Below, one piece after another: positions 1 to 8,354 of a DNA stretch of 64,000 nt (its first letter is position 1; every line of letters begins with the position of its first letter). The notes beneath the pieces were generated by a model. That model made no database searches and had not been told where the DNA came from. It saw only the letters and a list, made by a program, of their open reading frames with translations. Source of the stretch: JABJAG01 sp965222215 (lineage in GTDB: Bacteria > Pseudomonadota > Alphaproteobacteria > UBA6615). Location of the stretch: the NCBI GenBank assembly GCA_965222215.1, contig OZ244931.1, positions 2,418,001-2,482,000 of the forward strand. The letters run 5' to 3'. Made by a program: the position numbers and the translations under genes.

Positions 1-237
1 GTTCTGCCGCCGCAGAAGGACCGCTACTCGCTGGCCTTCTTCTTCAACCCGACCTGGGACACGGTCGCCGACCCGCTGCCGACCTGCGTCAGCGACGATA
101 ACCCGGCGCAGTTCAAGCCGGTGCGCTTCCAGGACTACCGTGACTGGTATCTTACCCAGAACTACCTGACCGAAGACGGTGAGGTTCGCGCCGAACCGCC
201 GAGCGTCGAGGAAAGCGACCTGCCGGAGACGCTCTAG
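1..237 (+). CDS. Isopenicillin N synthase-like 2-oxoglutarate/Fe(II) oxygenase, C-terminal fragment
   Basis: The first 78 codons form the 3' end of a gene cut by the window edge, ending at TAG 235-237. The fragment has the Arg-x-Ser motif (RYS, residues 8-10 here) that binds the oxoacid carboxylate in the isopenicillin N synthase/gibberellin oxidase family, followed by the usual FFFNPTWD strand and the VADPLPTC segment. The HxD and distal His iron ligands would lie upstream and cannot be seen. The substrate cannot be inferred. Members of this family in Proteobacteria are soluble cytoplasmic oxidases. A dispersed palindromic repeat follows the stop codon. Confidence 0.75.
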   Translation, partial: VLPPQKDRYSLAFFFNPTWDTVADPLPTCVSDDNPAQFKPVRFQDYRDWYLTQNYLTEDGEVRAEPPSVEESDLPETL

Positions 238-260
238 GCGCCCGCCTCTACCTCGCCGGC

Positions 261-342
261 ATTGCAAGGAGCGCCGCGACGACGCAATCCAGAAAACGCA
301 CCTGCCCGCTCTGGATTCCGTCGCCGTTCCGGCTCGCAATGA
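261..342. repeat. Dispersed intergenic palindromic repeat, family A, copy 1
   Basis: This is a pair of imperfect inverted arms, with CAATCCAG near the left arm and CTGGATTC plus CGCAATGAC on the right. It is the first of seven related copies in the window (261, 3391, 7826, 8972, 12228, 15093 and 28734). This copy is diverged. It lies between the oxygenase stop and the convergent CMD-like gene. Confidence 0.7.
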
Positions 343-356
343 CGACGTTGAAAATC

Positions 357-905
357 CTACGGCAGCGGTTCCGGTTCGCCGTTCTTGGTCGGCATCCGGT
401 AGGCGACCATCGTCAGGCAGACCGACGTGTAGAGGCCGAGCAGGCCGAGAAGCTCATTGATCCCCGCTTCGCCGATGGTCTCGACGGCGCGCTGCCACAG
501 GGCGTCGTCGATCCGGTGCCCCTGCACGAGTGCGGTCGCGACGTCGTAGCAGAGCGCTTCGTCGGTCTTTGCGAACACCGGGACCGCGCCCGAGCGGATC
601 GCCTCGACGATGGCCGGGTCGACCCCGGCCTTCTCCGCCGCCGGGCCGTGGGACGTCCACACATACTGCGCGCGCCAGTGCTTCGCGACGACGAGGACGA
701 TCACTTCGACCAGCCGCTCTTCCAGCGAGATACCGTGGCGCAGATGCTCCTCGACCGGCTCGATGCGGTCGGCGAAGCCCGGCGATGCGAGCCAGAATTG
801 ATACGGGCCCGGCACATAGCCGCGTTCCGTCAGGATGCGGTCATAGACCGCACGGGCGTCGGCCGGCAGGCGGTCGGCATCGAACGGGTCGAAACGGTCG
901 GTCAT
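357..905 (-). CDS. Carboxymuconolactone decarboxylase (AhpD-like) family protein
   Basis: This 182-residue all-helical protein resembles the carboxymuconolactone decarboxylase family. The core AKHWRAQYVWTSH followed by GPAAEKAGV matches the family's WxxxyEwxxH...A..aGv signature, and GLLGLYTSVCLTMVA forms the last helix. There is no CxxC pair, so it is not a peroxidase-type AhpD. Its ATG overlaps the stop codon of the upstream fumarylacetoacetase-family gene as ATGA, so the two are translationally coupled. The pair suggests a lower pathway of aromatic or lactone degradation, but the exact substrate is not visible. Confidence 0.75.
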   Translation of the reverse strand: MTDRFDPFDADRLPADARAVYDRILTERGYVPGPYQFWLASPGFADRIEPVEEHLRHGISLEERLVEVIVLVVAKHWRAQYVWTSHGPAAEKAGVDPAIVEAIRSGAVPVFAKTDEALCYDVATALVQGHRIDDALWQRAVETIGEAGINELLGLLGLYTSVCLTMVAYRMPTKNGEPEPLP

Positions 906-1681
906 CCGTCAGCGTCCTCATAGGTGTTCGACAGGGTCCCGATCCCGTCGATGACAATGTCGATGGTCGCGCCCGGCTTCATGGGCAGCGCGCCCGGCCC
1001 GGTGCCGCAGGCGATCAGGTCGCCCGGTTCCAGGGTCATGGATTCGGACAGCCGCGCGACGATTTCCGCCGGCTGCATGAACAGGTCCGACACCGGATAG
1101 TTCTGGCGCTCGCGCCCGTTCAGCTCCGCGCGGATGGAACTCCCGGAAATATCGGCGTCCGTCACGATCGCCGGCCCGAAGGCGCCGAATGTGTCGAAGC
1201 CCTTCGCGCGCGCCCACTGGGGGAAAGACTCATCGGCGTGGAGAAGTTGCAGGGCCGTCACGTCGTTGACGCAGGTGTAGCCGAAGATCGCGTCGGCGGC
1301 GACGGCTTCATCGACGTTGCTGCACGGCTTGCCAATGACAATCCCGAGCTCCGCTTCGTAGATAACCCGGCCGTCATACGCGGCGGGCTTGCGGATGACG
1401 CCACCCGGCGCGAGGTAACTGGTCACCGGCTTCAGGAAGAACAGAGGATATTCCGGCTTTTCCAGCTCCTGCTTCTCGGCCGCGGATTTCGAGTTGTTCC
1501 ACAGCGCGATCATTTTTCCGGGCTCGCACGGCGTCAGCAGCGTGGCATCAGCCGCATTCACCTTGTCGCCGGTGTCATTCGGCGACCCGAACATGTCGCC
1601 CTCGTGGACGGCGATCGCGTCGCCCTCCAGGGTTCCGATCCCGACCTTGCCTCCGTTCTCGAACCGCACCCAATGCGCCAT
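902..1681 (-). CDS. Fumarylacetoacetate hydrolase (FAH) family protein
   Basis: The protein has 259 residues. It shows the FAH fold core: the metal-binding acidic residues in VIYEAELGIVIGKP and the Asp of YTCVNDVTALQL, then GPAIV and a C-terminal LEPGDLIACGTGPG strand. Members hydrolyse or decarboxylate beta-diketo acids such as fumarylpyruvate or acylpyruvates using Mg2+ or Mn2+. The ATG at 1681 is chosen because GGGGAG lies just upstream and the FAH homology starts there; the frame stays open much further but only antisense to the hydroxylase. It is coupled to the CMD-like gene and divergent from the FAD monooxygenase across 78 bp, which suggests one aromatic catabolic module. Confidence 0.85.
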   Translation of the reverse strand: MAHWVRFENGGKVGIGTLEGDAIAVHEGDMFGSPNDTGDKVNAADATLLTPCEPGKMIALWNNSKSAAEKQELEKPEYPLFFLKPVTSYLAPGGVIRKPAAYDGRVIYEAELGIVIGKPCSNVDEAVAADAIFGYTCVNDVTALQLLHADESFPQWARAKGFDTFGAFGPAIVTDADISGSSIRAELNGRERQNYPVSDLFMQPAEIVARLSESMTLEPGDLIACGTGPGALPMKPGATIDIVIDGIGTLSNTYEDADG

Positions 1682-1759
1682 GGCTTGCTCCCCTGAACCG
1701 CTTTCGTTACCGATTGATACCGTCTTCCACGCTACATCGCGACGCCCGGCAAAAAAACT

Positions 1760-3379
1760 GTGACAGAGCATAACGCACGAATGCCCGTCCTCATCGTCGG
1801 CGGCGGCATGGTCGGCCTGACCCTCGCCGTCGAACTCGGCACCTATGGCGTGCCGTGCATGCTCATCAGCGATGGCGAGACAACGGCGCCGCACCCGCAG
1901 GGAAATTCGCTGAACTCCCGCACGATGGAGCACTTCCGGCGGCTGGGACTCAACGAGGAAATCCGCGCCGCAGGACTGCCCGCCGATCATGCGACGGATG
2001 TCGTCTACGCCACCCGGTTTACGGGATGGGAGCTGGCCCGCCTGCCGATGCCGTCGACCGCCGAAAAGCTGTCGGTGCCGGAGCACACGGCGCAGACCCC
2101 CGAGCCGATCCACCGCGCGAACTTCTTCTATATCGAGCCGATCCTGAAACGCCGGGCCGAAGCGCTGGAATCCGTCGACGTTCGTTTCGGACATCGCCTG
2201 CTGTCGTTCGAACAGGACGACGCGGGCGTCACGGCAACCGTCGCGCGCACGTCCGACGGGAAGACGTTCGATATCCGCTGCGACTGGCTGGTCGGCTGCG
2301 ACGGCGCGCGCTCGACGGTGCGCCAGGCCCTCGGCATCGGCTACGGCGGCAAGGGCGGCGAGGACGAGACCTTCATGCGCGGGCGCATGCTGTCCACCTA
2401 TGTCCGCGCACCGGCGCTGCTCGACGAGATGACCTGTGCGCCCGGCTGGCACTACTGGACGGTCAACGCCGACACCCGCTCCAGCATCGCGACCCTCGAT
2501 GCGAAGGGTGAATATGTCGCGCTCACGCGCATGCCGCCGGACGAGGACGAAACGACTGTCGACGCCGGCGCGGCATTTCTGGCGTGCGTCGGAAAGGACA
2601 TCCCCGTCGAGGTCCTGTCGGTAAAGAGCTGGATGGCCGGCCTCGCGCTGGTCGCGGACCGATACCAGGAACGCCGGGTGCTGATGGCGGGCGATTCCGT
2701 CCATCTGTTTACGCCCACGGGCGGATTCGGGATGAACACCGGCGTCGACGACGTGGCCAACCTCGCCTGGAAGCTGGCGGGCGTCGTTCACGGATGGGCA
2801 CCGCCGGTGTTGCTCGACACCTACGAGGCCGAGCGGCGGCCCATCGGAATCCGCAACACGACCATGTCGCACCAGTTCGCCAGCGCCGTCGCCGGTCTCG
2901 AAATTCCGGACGAGCTCGAGGACGACAGCGACGCCGGCGCGGTCGCGCGCGCCGAACTCGGCGCATATCTCGCGACCTTCACCGAGGAATTCCGCTCGCT
3001 CGGCATCCAGGTCGGCGCGCGCTATGACGGCTCGCCGCTGATCGCGCCGGACGATGCCGACGCGCCGGAGGACTCCCCATTCGAGTACGTCCCGAGCGCT
3101 GTGCCGGGCGGCCGCGCGCCGCACGTTTGGCTCGACGACGGGCAGGCGCTGCATGACCGGTTCGAAACGGGCTTCACGTTGCTCAATCTCTCAGGATCGA
3201 GCATCGACCTGCCAGCCACGTCGGTCCCAATCGCTCAGGTCATGCTGGACGACACGCGGGTTCGCGACCTGTACGAAGCTTCGCTTGTGCTGGTACGCCC
3301 GGACCACCACATTGCCTGGCGCGGCAACAGCCTCCAGAACGACTTCACCGACATCCTCGCCCGCTGCTGCGGCGGATAA
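1760..3379 (+). CDS. FAD-dependent aromatic hydroxylase (PheA/TfdB class)
   Basis: The protein has 539 residues and belongs to the class A flavoprotein monooxygenases that hydroxylate phenolic rings with NAD(P)H and O2. The N-terminal Rossmann motif is VLIVGGGMVGLTLAVELG. A DG motif (VGCDGARSTVRQALG) appears near residue 180, and the second FAD motif VLMAGDSVHLFTPTGGFGMN near residue 310. A C-terminal thioredoxin-like region follows. The start is GTG 1760; ATG 1781 is also possible because it lies directly before the Rossmann strand. It is divergent from the FAH/CMD genes, which fits hydroxylation followed by ring-cleavage product hydrolysis. The substrate is unknown. Confidence 0.85.
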   Translation: MTEHNARMPVLIVGGGMVGLTLAVELGTYGVPCMLISDGETTAPHPQGNSLNSRTMEHFRRLGLNEEIRAAGLPADHATDVVYATRFTGWELARLPMPSTAEKLSVPEHTAQTPEPIHRANFFYIEPILKRRAEALESVDVRFGHRLLSFEQDDAGVTATVARTSDGKTFDIRCDWLVGCDGARSTVRQALGIGYGGKGGEDETFMRGRMLSTYVRAPALLDEMTCAPGWHYWTVNADTRSSIATLDAKGEYVALTRMPPDEDETTVDAGAAFLACVGKDIPVEVLSVKSWMAGLALVADRYQERRVLMAGDSVHLFTPTGGFGMNTGVDDVANLAWKLAGVVHGWAPPVLLDTYEAERRPIGIRNTTMSHQFASAVAGLEIPDELEDDSDAGAVARAELGAYLATFTEEFRSLGIQVGARYDGSPLIAPDDADAPEDSPFEYVPSAVPGGRAPHVWLDDGQALHDRFETGFTLLNLSGSSIDLPATSVPIAQVMLDDTRVRDLYEASLVLVRPDHHIAWRGNSLQNDFTDILARCCGG

Positions 3380-3390
3380 CCTTTCTCCAC

Positions 3391-3464
3391 GTCATTTCGA
3401 GCGCAGCGAAGCAATCCAGAGCGTTGAAACTGGATCGCGTCGCTGCTTCGCGCCTCGCGATGAC
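3391..3464. repeat. Dispersed palindromic repeat, family A, copy 2
   Basis: GTCATTTCGAGCGCAGCGA and GCAATCCAG are followed by an inverted partner ending CTCGCGATGAC. The arms pair over most of their length. It sits between the hydroxylase stop and the VIT-vWA gene. Confidence 0.8.
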
Positions 3465-3577
3465 GAAAAGCTCAGCGCCCCGAACAAACCAACAAATCGC
3501 CCCCTTTGCGAACCACGCGCGCCCACGTTGGCGCGCCATATGCGGCAACCCGAAAACACAAGCCGGGAAACCGCACG

Positions 3578-5854
3578 ATGAATCACACCGCATTCCGCCC
3601 TTCGGTCGTCAGCGAACGGCCGCCCAGCACACCACATGCGCACCGGGGCATTCCCGTCGCGACCATGGCGATGGCTTTTGCGCTCGCAATGGCCATCCTG
3701 ATCGCGCTGACCCTCGTGGCCCGCGCCGCGCCGGCCATCGCCCCGGCGCCCGTCGGGCTGTTCTTCAAGTCAGACCTTTCCGACGACGTCTTCGCCGCCC
3801 CGACCCTGTCGTCGGAAGTGGTGATCGACATCTCCGGCGAGATCGCGCGGGTCAACGTCCGCCAGCGTTTCCGCAATCCGTCGAAGGTCTGGATGGAAGG
3901 CGTTTACGTCTTCCCGCTTCCCGACCGCTCCGCCGTCGACCGCCTGACGATGCATATCGGCGAGCGGGAAATCGAAGGCGAAATCCTCGAAAAGCAGGAA
4001 GCCGAGCGCGTCTACAGGGAAGCGGCGGCGGCCGGGCGGCACGCCTCCCTGTTGTCGAGCGAACGCCCGAACGTGTTCTCGACCAAGGTTGCGAACATCG
4101 CCCCCGGGGCCGAGATCGTCATCGAGATCGAGTATCAGGACCGCGTGCTCTACGCCGACGATGCCTACAGCTACCGGTTCCCGCTCGTGGTCGCGCCGCG
4201 CTATACGCCGGGGGCAGAACCGGCGCTCGTTGTCATCCCCCCGCAACCACGCGACGACCGCTGGCCGGAACTCCAGCGTATTCATCACGCGCCCGACAGC
4301 ACCGGAACCACGCCGGCAACCGCAGCCTCACAGGGGCGCACCCTCTTCGGCCCGATCCGCAACCCCGATCGCGGCAGGATCAACCCCGTTTCGCTCGCTG
4401 TCCTGCTCGACGCGGGCATGCCGATCACCCGGCTCGCCTCCCCCAACCACCAGATCGTGATCACCAAGGACGGCGAGGCACGCGCGGTGGTGTCGCTCGC
4501 GGCGGGCGAGGTGCCCGCCGACCGGGACTTCGTCCTGAACTGGCAGCCCAAGATCGACGCGCAGCCGAAAGTCGGCCTGTTTTCCGAAACGGTCGGCGGC
4601 GCGGCCCATCTCGTCACCACCATCCTGCCACCCGCCGACGACACGTGGACGGACGATATGCTGCCGCGCGACGTGATCTTCATTCTCGATAAGTCGGGCT
4701 CGATGCACGGCCCGGCAATCGCGCAGGCAAAGCAGGCGATCCGGCTGGCCATCTCGCGCCTGCCAAGGGACGCACGTTTCAATCTGATCGCGTTCGACAG
4801 CACGTCGCAGAAGCTCTTCAACTCTCCACGCGCCGCCAGCGAGAAGAACATCACGCGTGCGCTCGACGCCCTGGATCGTATCGATGCCGACGGCGGCACG
4901 GAGATGCGGGCCGCGCTCGACCAGGCCTTCGACAGCCCGCGTGAGGCCGGACGGCTGATGCAGATCGCCTTCCTCACCGATGGCGCCGTCGGCAACGAGC
5001 GCGAGCTGTTCGAACTGATCGAGCGCCGCCTCGGCGACGCGCGGCTGTTCACGGTCGGCATCGGCTCCGCACCGAACGGCTTTTTCATGCGCCGTGCCGC
5101 CGAAACCGGGCGCGGCACCTTCACCTATGTCGACGATCCGCGCGAGATCGATGAGAAAATCACCGCGCTCCTGCAAAAACTGGAACGCCCGGCGCTCACG
5201 GACATGCGTGTGACCTGGGATGTTTCCGGCAACCGAACGCCCGAAACCTTCCCCATCCGCATACCCGATCTCTACTTCGGCGAGCCGGTCAAGTTCTCGA
5301 CCCGCTTCCCCGGCCTCGACGCCGACGCGCTGGAGGGAACGTTGACCATCACGGGCCGGCGCGGCGACGAGACCTGGTCGCAGGACATCCCGCTCGCCGA
5401 TATCCGCAACGCGCAAGGCGTGGGTGCTGTCTGGGCACGGGCCAGGGTCGCCGCGCTGCAGGCGGCGCGTGGTCAGACCCCCGACGAAGCGGAGGACATG
5501 CGCGCGCGCATCGTCGAGACCGCCCTCGCCTACCGTCTCGTCACCGAATTCACCAGCCTCGTTGCGGTCGACGACGCGGAAATCGCCCGGCCGGAATCCG
5601 AAGAACTGGTCACCGGCGAGGTCGAACGCAACCTGCCGGACGGCATGAGCTTCGAGAAAATCTTCGGCGAACAGGCGATGGGCCCCGCCGGCATGGTGCC
5701 GGTGCAGGCCGACGTGGTGCAGAGCGCGCCGTTCCGCAAGGCCGTCGGACTGCCCACCACCGCCACACCCGCGCAGCAGATGGTGATCGCCGGTGCCGTC
5801 GCGCTGCTGGGTACCCTGCTCCTGCTGATGGTGCGCCGCCGGGTCGGTCGATGA
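3578..5854 (+). CDS. VIT and vWA domain surface protein, target of a Gram-negative sortase
   Basis: The protein has 758 residues. An N-terminal hydrophobic segment (about 30-50) ends at ARAAPA and is a likely signal peptide. A vault/inter-alpha-trypsin (VIT) domain follows at roughly 60-190. A vWA domain carries an intact metal-ion-dependent adhesion site: DKSGSM at about 371, the Thr of GGTEM, and the Asp of FLTDGAV. The C-terminus holds LPTTA at about 725, a hydrophobic helix, and a final RRRVGR, which is a sortase sorting signal. This is the architecture of the marine proteobacterial sortase target family (TIGR03788). The ATG at 3578 precedes the signal peptide. The sortase gene overlaps its stop by 4 bp. 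LPTTA replaces the canonical LPxTG. Confidence 0.92.
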   Translation: MNHTAFRPSVVSERPPSTPHAHRGIPVATMAMAFALAMAILIALTLVARAAPAIAPAPVGLFFKSDLSDDVFAAPTLSSEVVIDISGEIARVNVRQRFRNPSKVWMEGVYVFPLPDRSAVDRLTMHIGEREIEGEILEKQEAERVYREAAAAGRHASLLSSERPNVFSTKVANIAPGAEIVIEIEYQDRVLYADDAYSYRFPLVVAPRYTPGAEPALVVIPPQPRDDRWPELQRIHHAPDSTGTTPATAASQGRTLFGPIRNPDRGRINPVSLAVLLDAGMPITRLASPNHQIVITKDGEARAVVSLAAGEVPADRDFVLNWQPKIDAQPKVGLFSETVGGAAHLVTTILPPADDTWTDDMLPRDVIFILDKSGSMHGPAIAQAKQAIRLAISRLPRDARFNLIAFDSTSQKLFNSPRAASEKNITRALDALDRIDADGGTEMRAALDQAFDSPREAGRLMQIAFLTDGAVGNERELFELIERRLGDARLFTVGIGSAPNGFFMRRAAETGRGTFTYVDDPREIDEKITALLQKLERPALTDMRVTWDVSGNRTPETFPIRIPDLYFGEPVKFSTRFPGLDADALEGTLTITGRRGDETWSQDIPLADIRNAQGVGAVWARARVAALQAARGQTPDEAEDMRARIVETALAYRLVTEFTSLVAVDDAEIARPESEELVTGEVERNLPDGMSFEKIFGEQAMGPAGMVPVQADVVQSAPFRKAVGLPTTATPAQQMVIAGAVALLGTLLLLMVRRRVGR

Positions 5855-6498
5855 AACGACTGATCGACCGGTGGCGGCCGTCACTCCTCCCGGCCGCCCT
5901 CGTGGCGGGCGCCGCCGGGTTGCTGGGCTTCGCGGCCTGGCAGCTCGGCGGCGCGGCATGGATTCACGGCAAGGCGGTCGTGGCGCAGGTACTGCTGGAA
6001 CGGTCCTGGGAAGCCAGTCGGGACGGCGAAAGCATCGCCACCGCGAAACCCTGGCCCTGGGCGGATACGGCCCCCGTTGCACGACTGCGCCTGCCCGGCC
6101 ACGGCATCGACCAGATCGTACTCGCCGGCGCGAGCGGCCGGACCCTCGCGTTCGGGCCGGGCCATCTGACGGGAACAGCCCTTCCCGGAGAGCCGGGACA
6201 CAGCGTCGTATCCGCCCACCGCGATACCCACTTCGCCTTTCTCAAGGATGTGGAAACCGGCGACCTGGTCGAACTCGAACGTCCCGACGGCACCGCCGTC
6301 CGCTACCGCGTCACCAGGGAGGAAATCGTGGACTCGCGAAACGCGCGTTTTTCCGACAGTCCGGGCACCCCCGTGGTTTCGCTGGTTACCTGCTATCCGT
6401 TCGATGCCGTGAATCCCAGCGGGCCGCTCCGCTACGTGGTCACAGCGTTCGCAATCGAGGCCACGCCCGAGGTGGAGACAGCCGCGCGCGTGGAGTAA
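5851..6498 (+). CDS. Class GN (marine proteobacterial) sortase
   Basis: The protein has 215 residues. An N-terminal membrane anchor at about 14-37 is followed by the sortase beta barrel. The catalytic His lies in SAHRDTHF (H123), Cys181 in LVTCYPF, and Arg194 in GPLRYVV, so all three sortase residues are present. The enzyme should cleave the sorting signal of the VIT-vWA protein and act on the periplasmic side of the inner membrane. The ATG overlaps the target's stop codon (ATGA), so the enzyme and its substrate are made together. The dedicated PdsK/PdsR two-component genes that often accompany this pair are not next to it. Confidence 0.93.
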   Translation: MKRLIDRWRPSLLPAALVAGAAGLLGFAAWQLGGAAWIHGKAVVAQVLLERSWEASRDGESIATAKPWPWADTAPVARLRLPGHGIDQIVLAGASGRTLAFGPGHLTGTALPGEPGHSVVSAHRDTHFAFLKDVETGDLVELERPDGTAVRYRVTREEIVDSRNARFSDSPGTPVVSLVTCYPFDAVNPSGPLRYVVTAFAIEATPEVETAARVE

Positions 6499-6526
6499 GT
6501 TGTCGCCGACTAACTTGGGGAGTCAC

Positions 6527-7057
6527 ATGGCAAGTTCGCAAACACATGTCGTCGCCACCTTCGATTCGACGGACAAGTTCCTCGACGCACTGGAGAAACT
6601 TCTGGATGGCGGGATCGCGCCGGATCGGATCAGCGTGCTGGCCGACCACGACGCCATCGTCGACAGGTTCGGGCTTGTACCCCCCGCCGCCGACATGGCC
6701 GACGACCCGGGCACGCCGCGCGAGTCTCTCGACACCCGTTCAGCCATCGACGACGCCATCGATTTCATCAGCGAAAGCATTGCCGTGCTGACGGGTATCG
6801 GCACCACGGCCGTCGCCTATGCAGTCGGCGGACCGGTCGGCGTGGCGACCGGCGCATCGGCGGCCGCGGGCGTCTCCGTCGACGATATCCTCAGCGAGCA
6901 GATCGACGACGACTGGCGCGATCACTTGGAGCAGAGCGTTCGCGACGGCGGCATCCTGTGCTGGGTCCACACGCGCAACGATGACGAGACGGCGCAGGCG
7001 CTGAGCACCATGCAGAAAGCCGGCGGCACGGGCCTGCACGAAACGTCGGCCAGCTAA
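6527..7057 (+). CDS. Uncharacterised Gly/Ala-rich protein downstream of the sortase
   Basis: I do not recognise this 176-residue protein with confidence. Residues 1-45 (VVATFDSTDKFLDALEKLL) look like a small alpha-beta domain similar to general-stress proteins that begin with a regulatory fold. The middle (about 85-115) is a Gly/Ala-rich hydrophobic stretch (TTAVAYAVGGPVGVATGASA) able to pack as a glycine zipper, and the C-terminal part is again alpha-beta (GGILCWVHTRNDDE). The ATG at 6527 has GGGGAG upstream. It starts 28 bp after the sortase stop, so cotranscription is likely. A role with the sortase system is only inference. Confidence 0.6.
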   Translation: MASSQTHVVATFDSTDKFLDALEKLLDGGIAPDRISVLADHDAIVDRFGLVPPAADMADDPGTPRESLDTRSAIDDAIDFISESIAVLTGIGTTAVAYAVGGPVGVATGASAAAGVSVDDILSEQIDDDWRDHLEQSVRDGGILCWVHTRNDDETAQALSTMQKAGGTGLHETSAS

Positions 7058-7165
7058 CTCACCGCGTCTCACCTGCCGCGATGGAACGCGCGGTCGGGTT
7101 GCGCCGGCGCGGCGTTCAGCGCACGCTTCCGGCAACCACAATACTCATATTTCGGGGGAATTCCG

Positions 7166-7801
7166 ATGCTTCATGAACTGCGCACCTACACCGCCCGGCC
7201 CGGCGCCATCCCGGACGTCCTGAAGGCAAACGAGGAAGTCGGTCGCAAGGTCCGCGGCGACGACTACGGCGTGCTGGAAGGCTACTGGTACACGGAGATG
7301 GGGCCGCTCAACCAGGTCATGCACCTGTGGCGCTTCGACAGCTTCGAGGAGCGCGCCCGCCTGCGCGGCGAACTGGGCAAGCTCGACGGCTGGACCAAGG
7401 AATACGTGCCGCGCCTGCGCCCGCTGCTGGTGAAGCAGGAAACCCGTTTCCTGAACCCGACGCGCGAGATCGCAAAGCCGGACAGCGAGGGCAACTTCTA
7501 CGAATTCCGCAACTACCGCGTGAAGCCGGGCGCCGGAAAGGCCTGGATGGACCTGTTCCTCGGTGTGATGCCCACGCGCGAGAAATACTCGAAGAATGTC
7601 TGCGCGTGGATTACCGAGGGGCCGAACCCCAACGAGGTCTGCCACATGTGGGCCTACAAGAGCCTCGAGGAACGCGCCAAGGCGCGCGCCGGCATTGCGG
7701 CGGAAGACGCCTGGGCCGATTTCACCAAAGCGGGCCGCGAGTATCTCGAGGAAATGACCTCGACGATGCTGATCCCGGCAAGTTTCTCGCCGCTGAAGTA
7801 G
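7166..7801 (+). CDS. NIPSNAP family protein with two NIPSNAP repeats
   Basis: The protein has 211 residues and two copies of the ferredoxin-like NIPSNAP domain: residues 1-100 begin LHELRTYTARPGAIPDV, and residues 105-205 begin NFYEFRNYRVKPGAGKAW. Each ends in the HLWRFDSFEERAR or HMWAYKSLEERAK helix. Bacterial members are soluble and often adjoin oxidative catabolic genes, but their biochemical role is unknown. GGGGG lies just upstream of the ATG. The gene stands alone, followed by a family A repeat. Confidence 0.85.
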   Translation: MLHELRTYTARPGAIPDVLKANEEVGRKVRGDDYGVLEGYWYTEMGPLNQVMHLWRFDSFEERARLRGELGKLDGWTKEYVPRLRPLLVKQETRFLNPTREIAKPDSEGNFYEFRNYRVKPGAGKAWMDLFLGVMPTREKYSKNVCAWITEGPNPNEVCHMWAYKSLEERAKARAGIAAEDAWADFTKAGREYLEEMTSTMLIPASFSPLK

Positions 7802-7825
7802 GCCAGACCGCCTGACAATAGTGCT

Positions 7826-7870
7826 GTCATTGCGAGCGCAGCGAAGCAATCCAGAGCCTTCACGCCCGCT
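7826..7870. repeat. Family A repeat, copy 3 (mostly one arm)
   Basis: GTCATTGCGAGCGCAGCGA and GCAATCCAGAG form a clear left arm. The right arm is badly decayed, so this is a partial copy. It lies just after the NIPSNAP stop. Confidence 0.7.
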
Positions 7871-7981
7871 CGGGATAGCGTCGTGTGTCGTTCGATGTCT
7901 TGCGGCATCATTGCCGGATCAAGTCTAGGCATGACAAACAGGGCTTGTAGCCATGCACTGCCGCAAACAGCGGCCTTAAAT

Positions 7982-8230
7982 CTATGCGTCAGGCGGGATG
8001 ATTTCCTGCACGCAGACCTGATCGACCAGGTGCGCCCGTCCGATATCGTCCAGATGCGCGCGCTTGTGCTCGTTCGCCAGGTTCGCGCCAAGCCCCTGTG
8101 TCATCGCCATCACCAGCGACCTGTCGCTCATGTCGAGCCAGAAGGACCGCCGCACGAGCTTGCCGTCCGCATCGCGCGCAAACGGATCGTCGGGGCTCAT
8201 CCCGAGGTCGGGTTTGTAGAAGTCTGGCAT
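7982..8230 (-). CDS. Small conserved-looking protein of unknown function
   Basis: I do not recognise this 82-residue acidic soluble protein. It contains DFYKPDLGMSPDDPFAR, then RRSFWLDMSDRSLVMAMTQG and a C-terminal DQVCVQEIIPP segment. The ATG at 8230 is chosen because AGGAG lies eight bases upstream. The frame extends to 8272 with another ATG but without a ribosome site. It is divergent from the cupin gene. No signal peptide or membrane helix is visible. Its coding nature is supported by the ribosome site and base use rather than by homology. Confidence 0.55.
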   Translation of the reverse strand: MPDFYKPDLGMSPDDPFARDADGKLVRRSFWLDMSDRSLVMAMTQGLGANLANEHKRAHLDDIGRAHLVDQVCVQEIIPPDA

Positions 8231-8354
8231 TGTATCGGCTCCTGCTTTCGGGCCCGAAACTATGCGATCCACCCCTTCTCGGCCATAGCTTCATGCTTCG
8301 CGTCGCCAGCCGTTTGGTCTACTCTTGAACACAAAGTCCTAGAGGAGGAACACG

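Noticed and set aside
1682..3154. Extension of the FAH frame far upstream
   Set aside because: The extra 490 codons are antisense to the FAD hydroxylase. The FAH homology and ribosome site begin at 1681.
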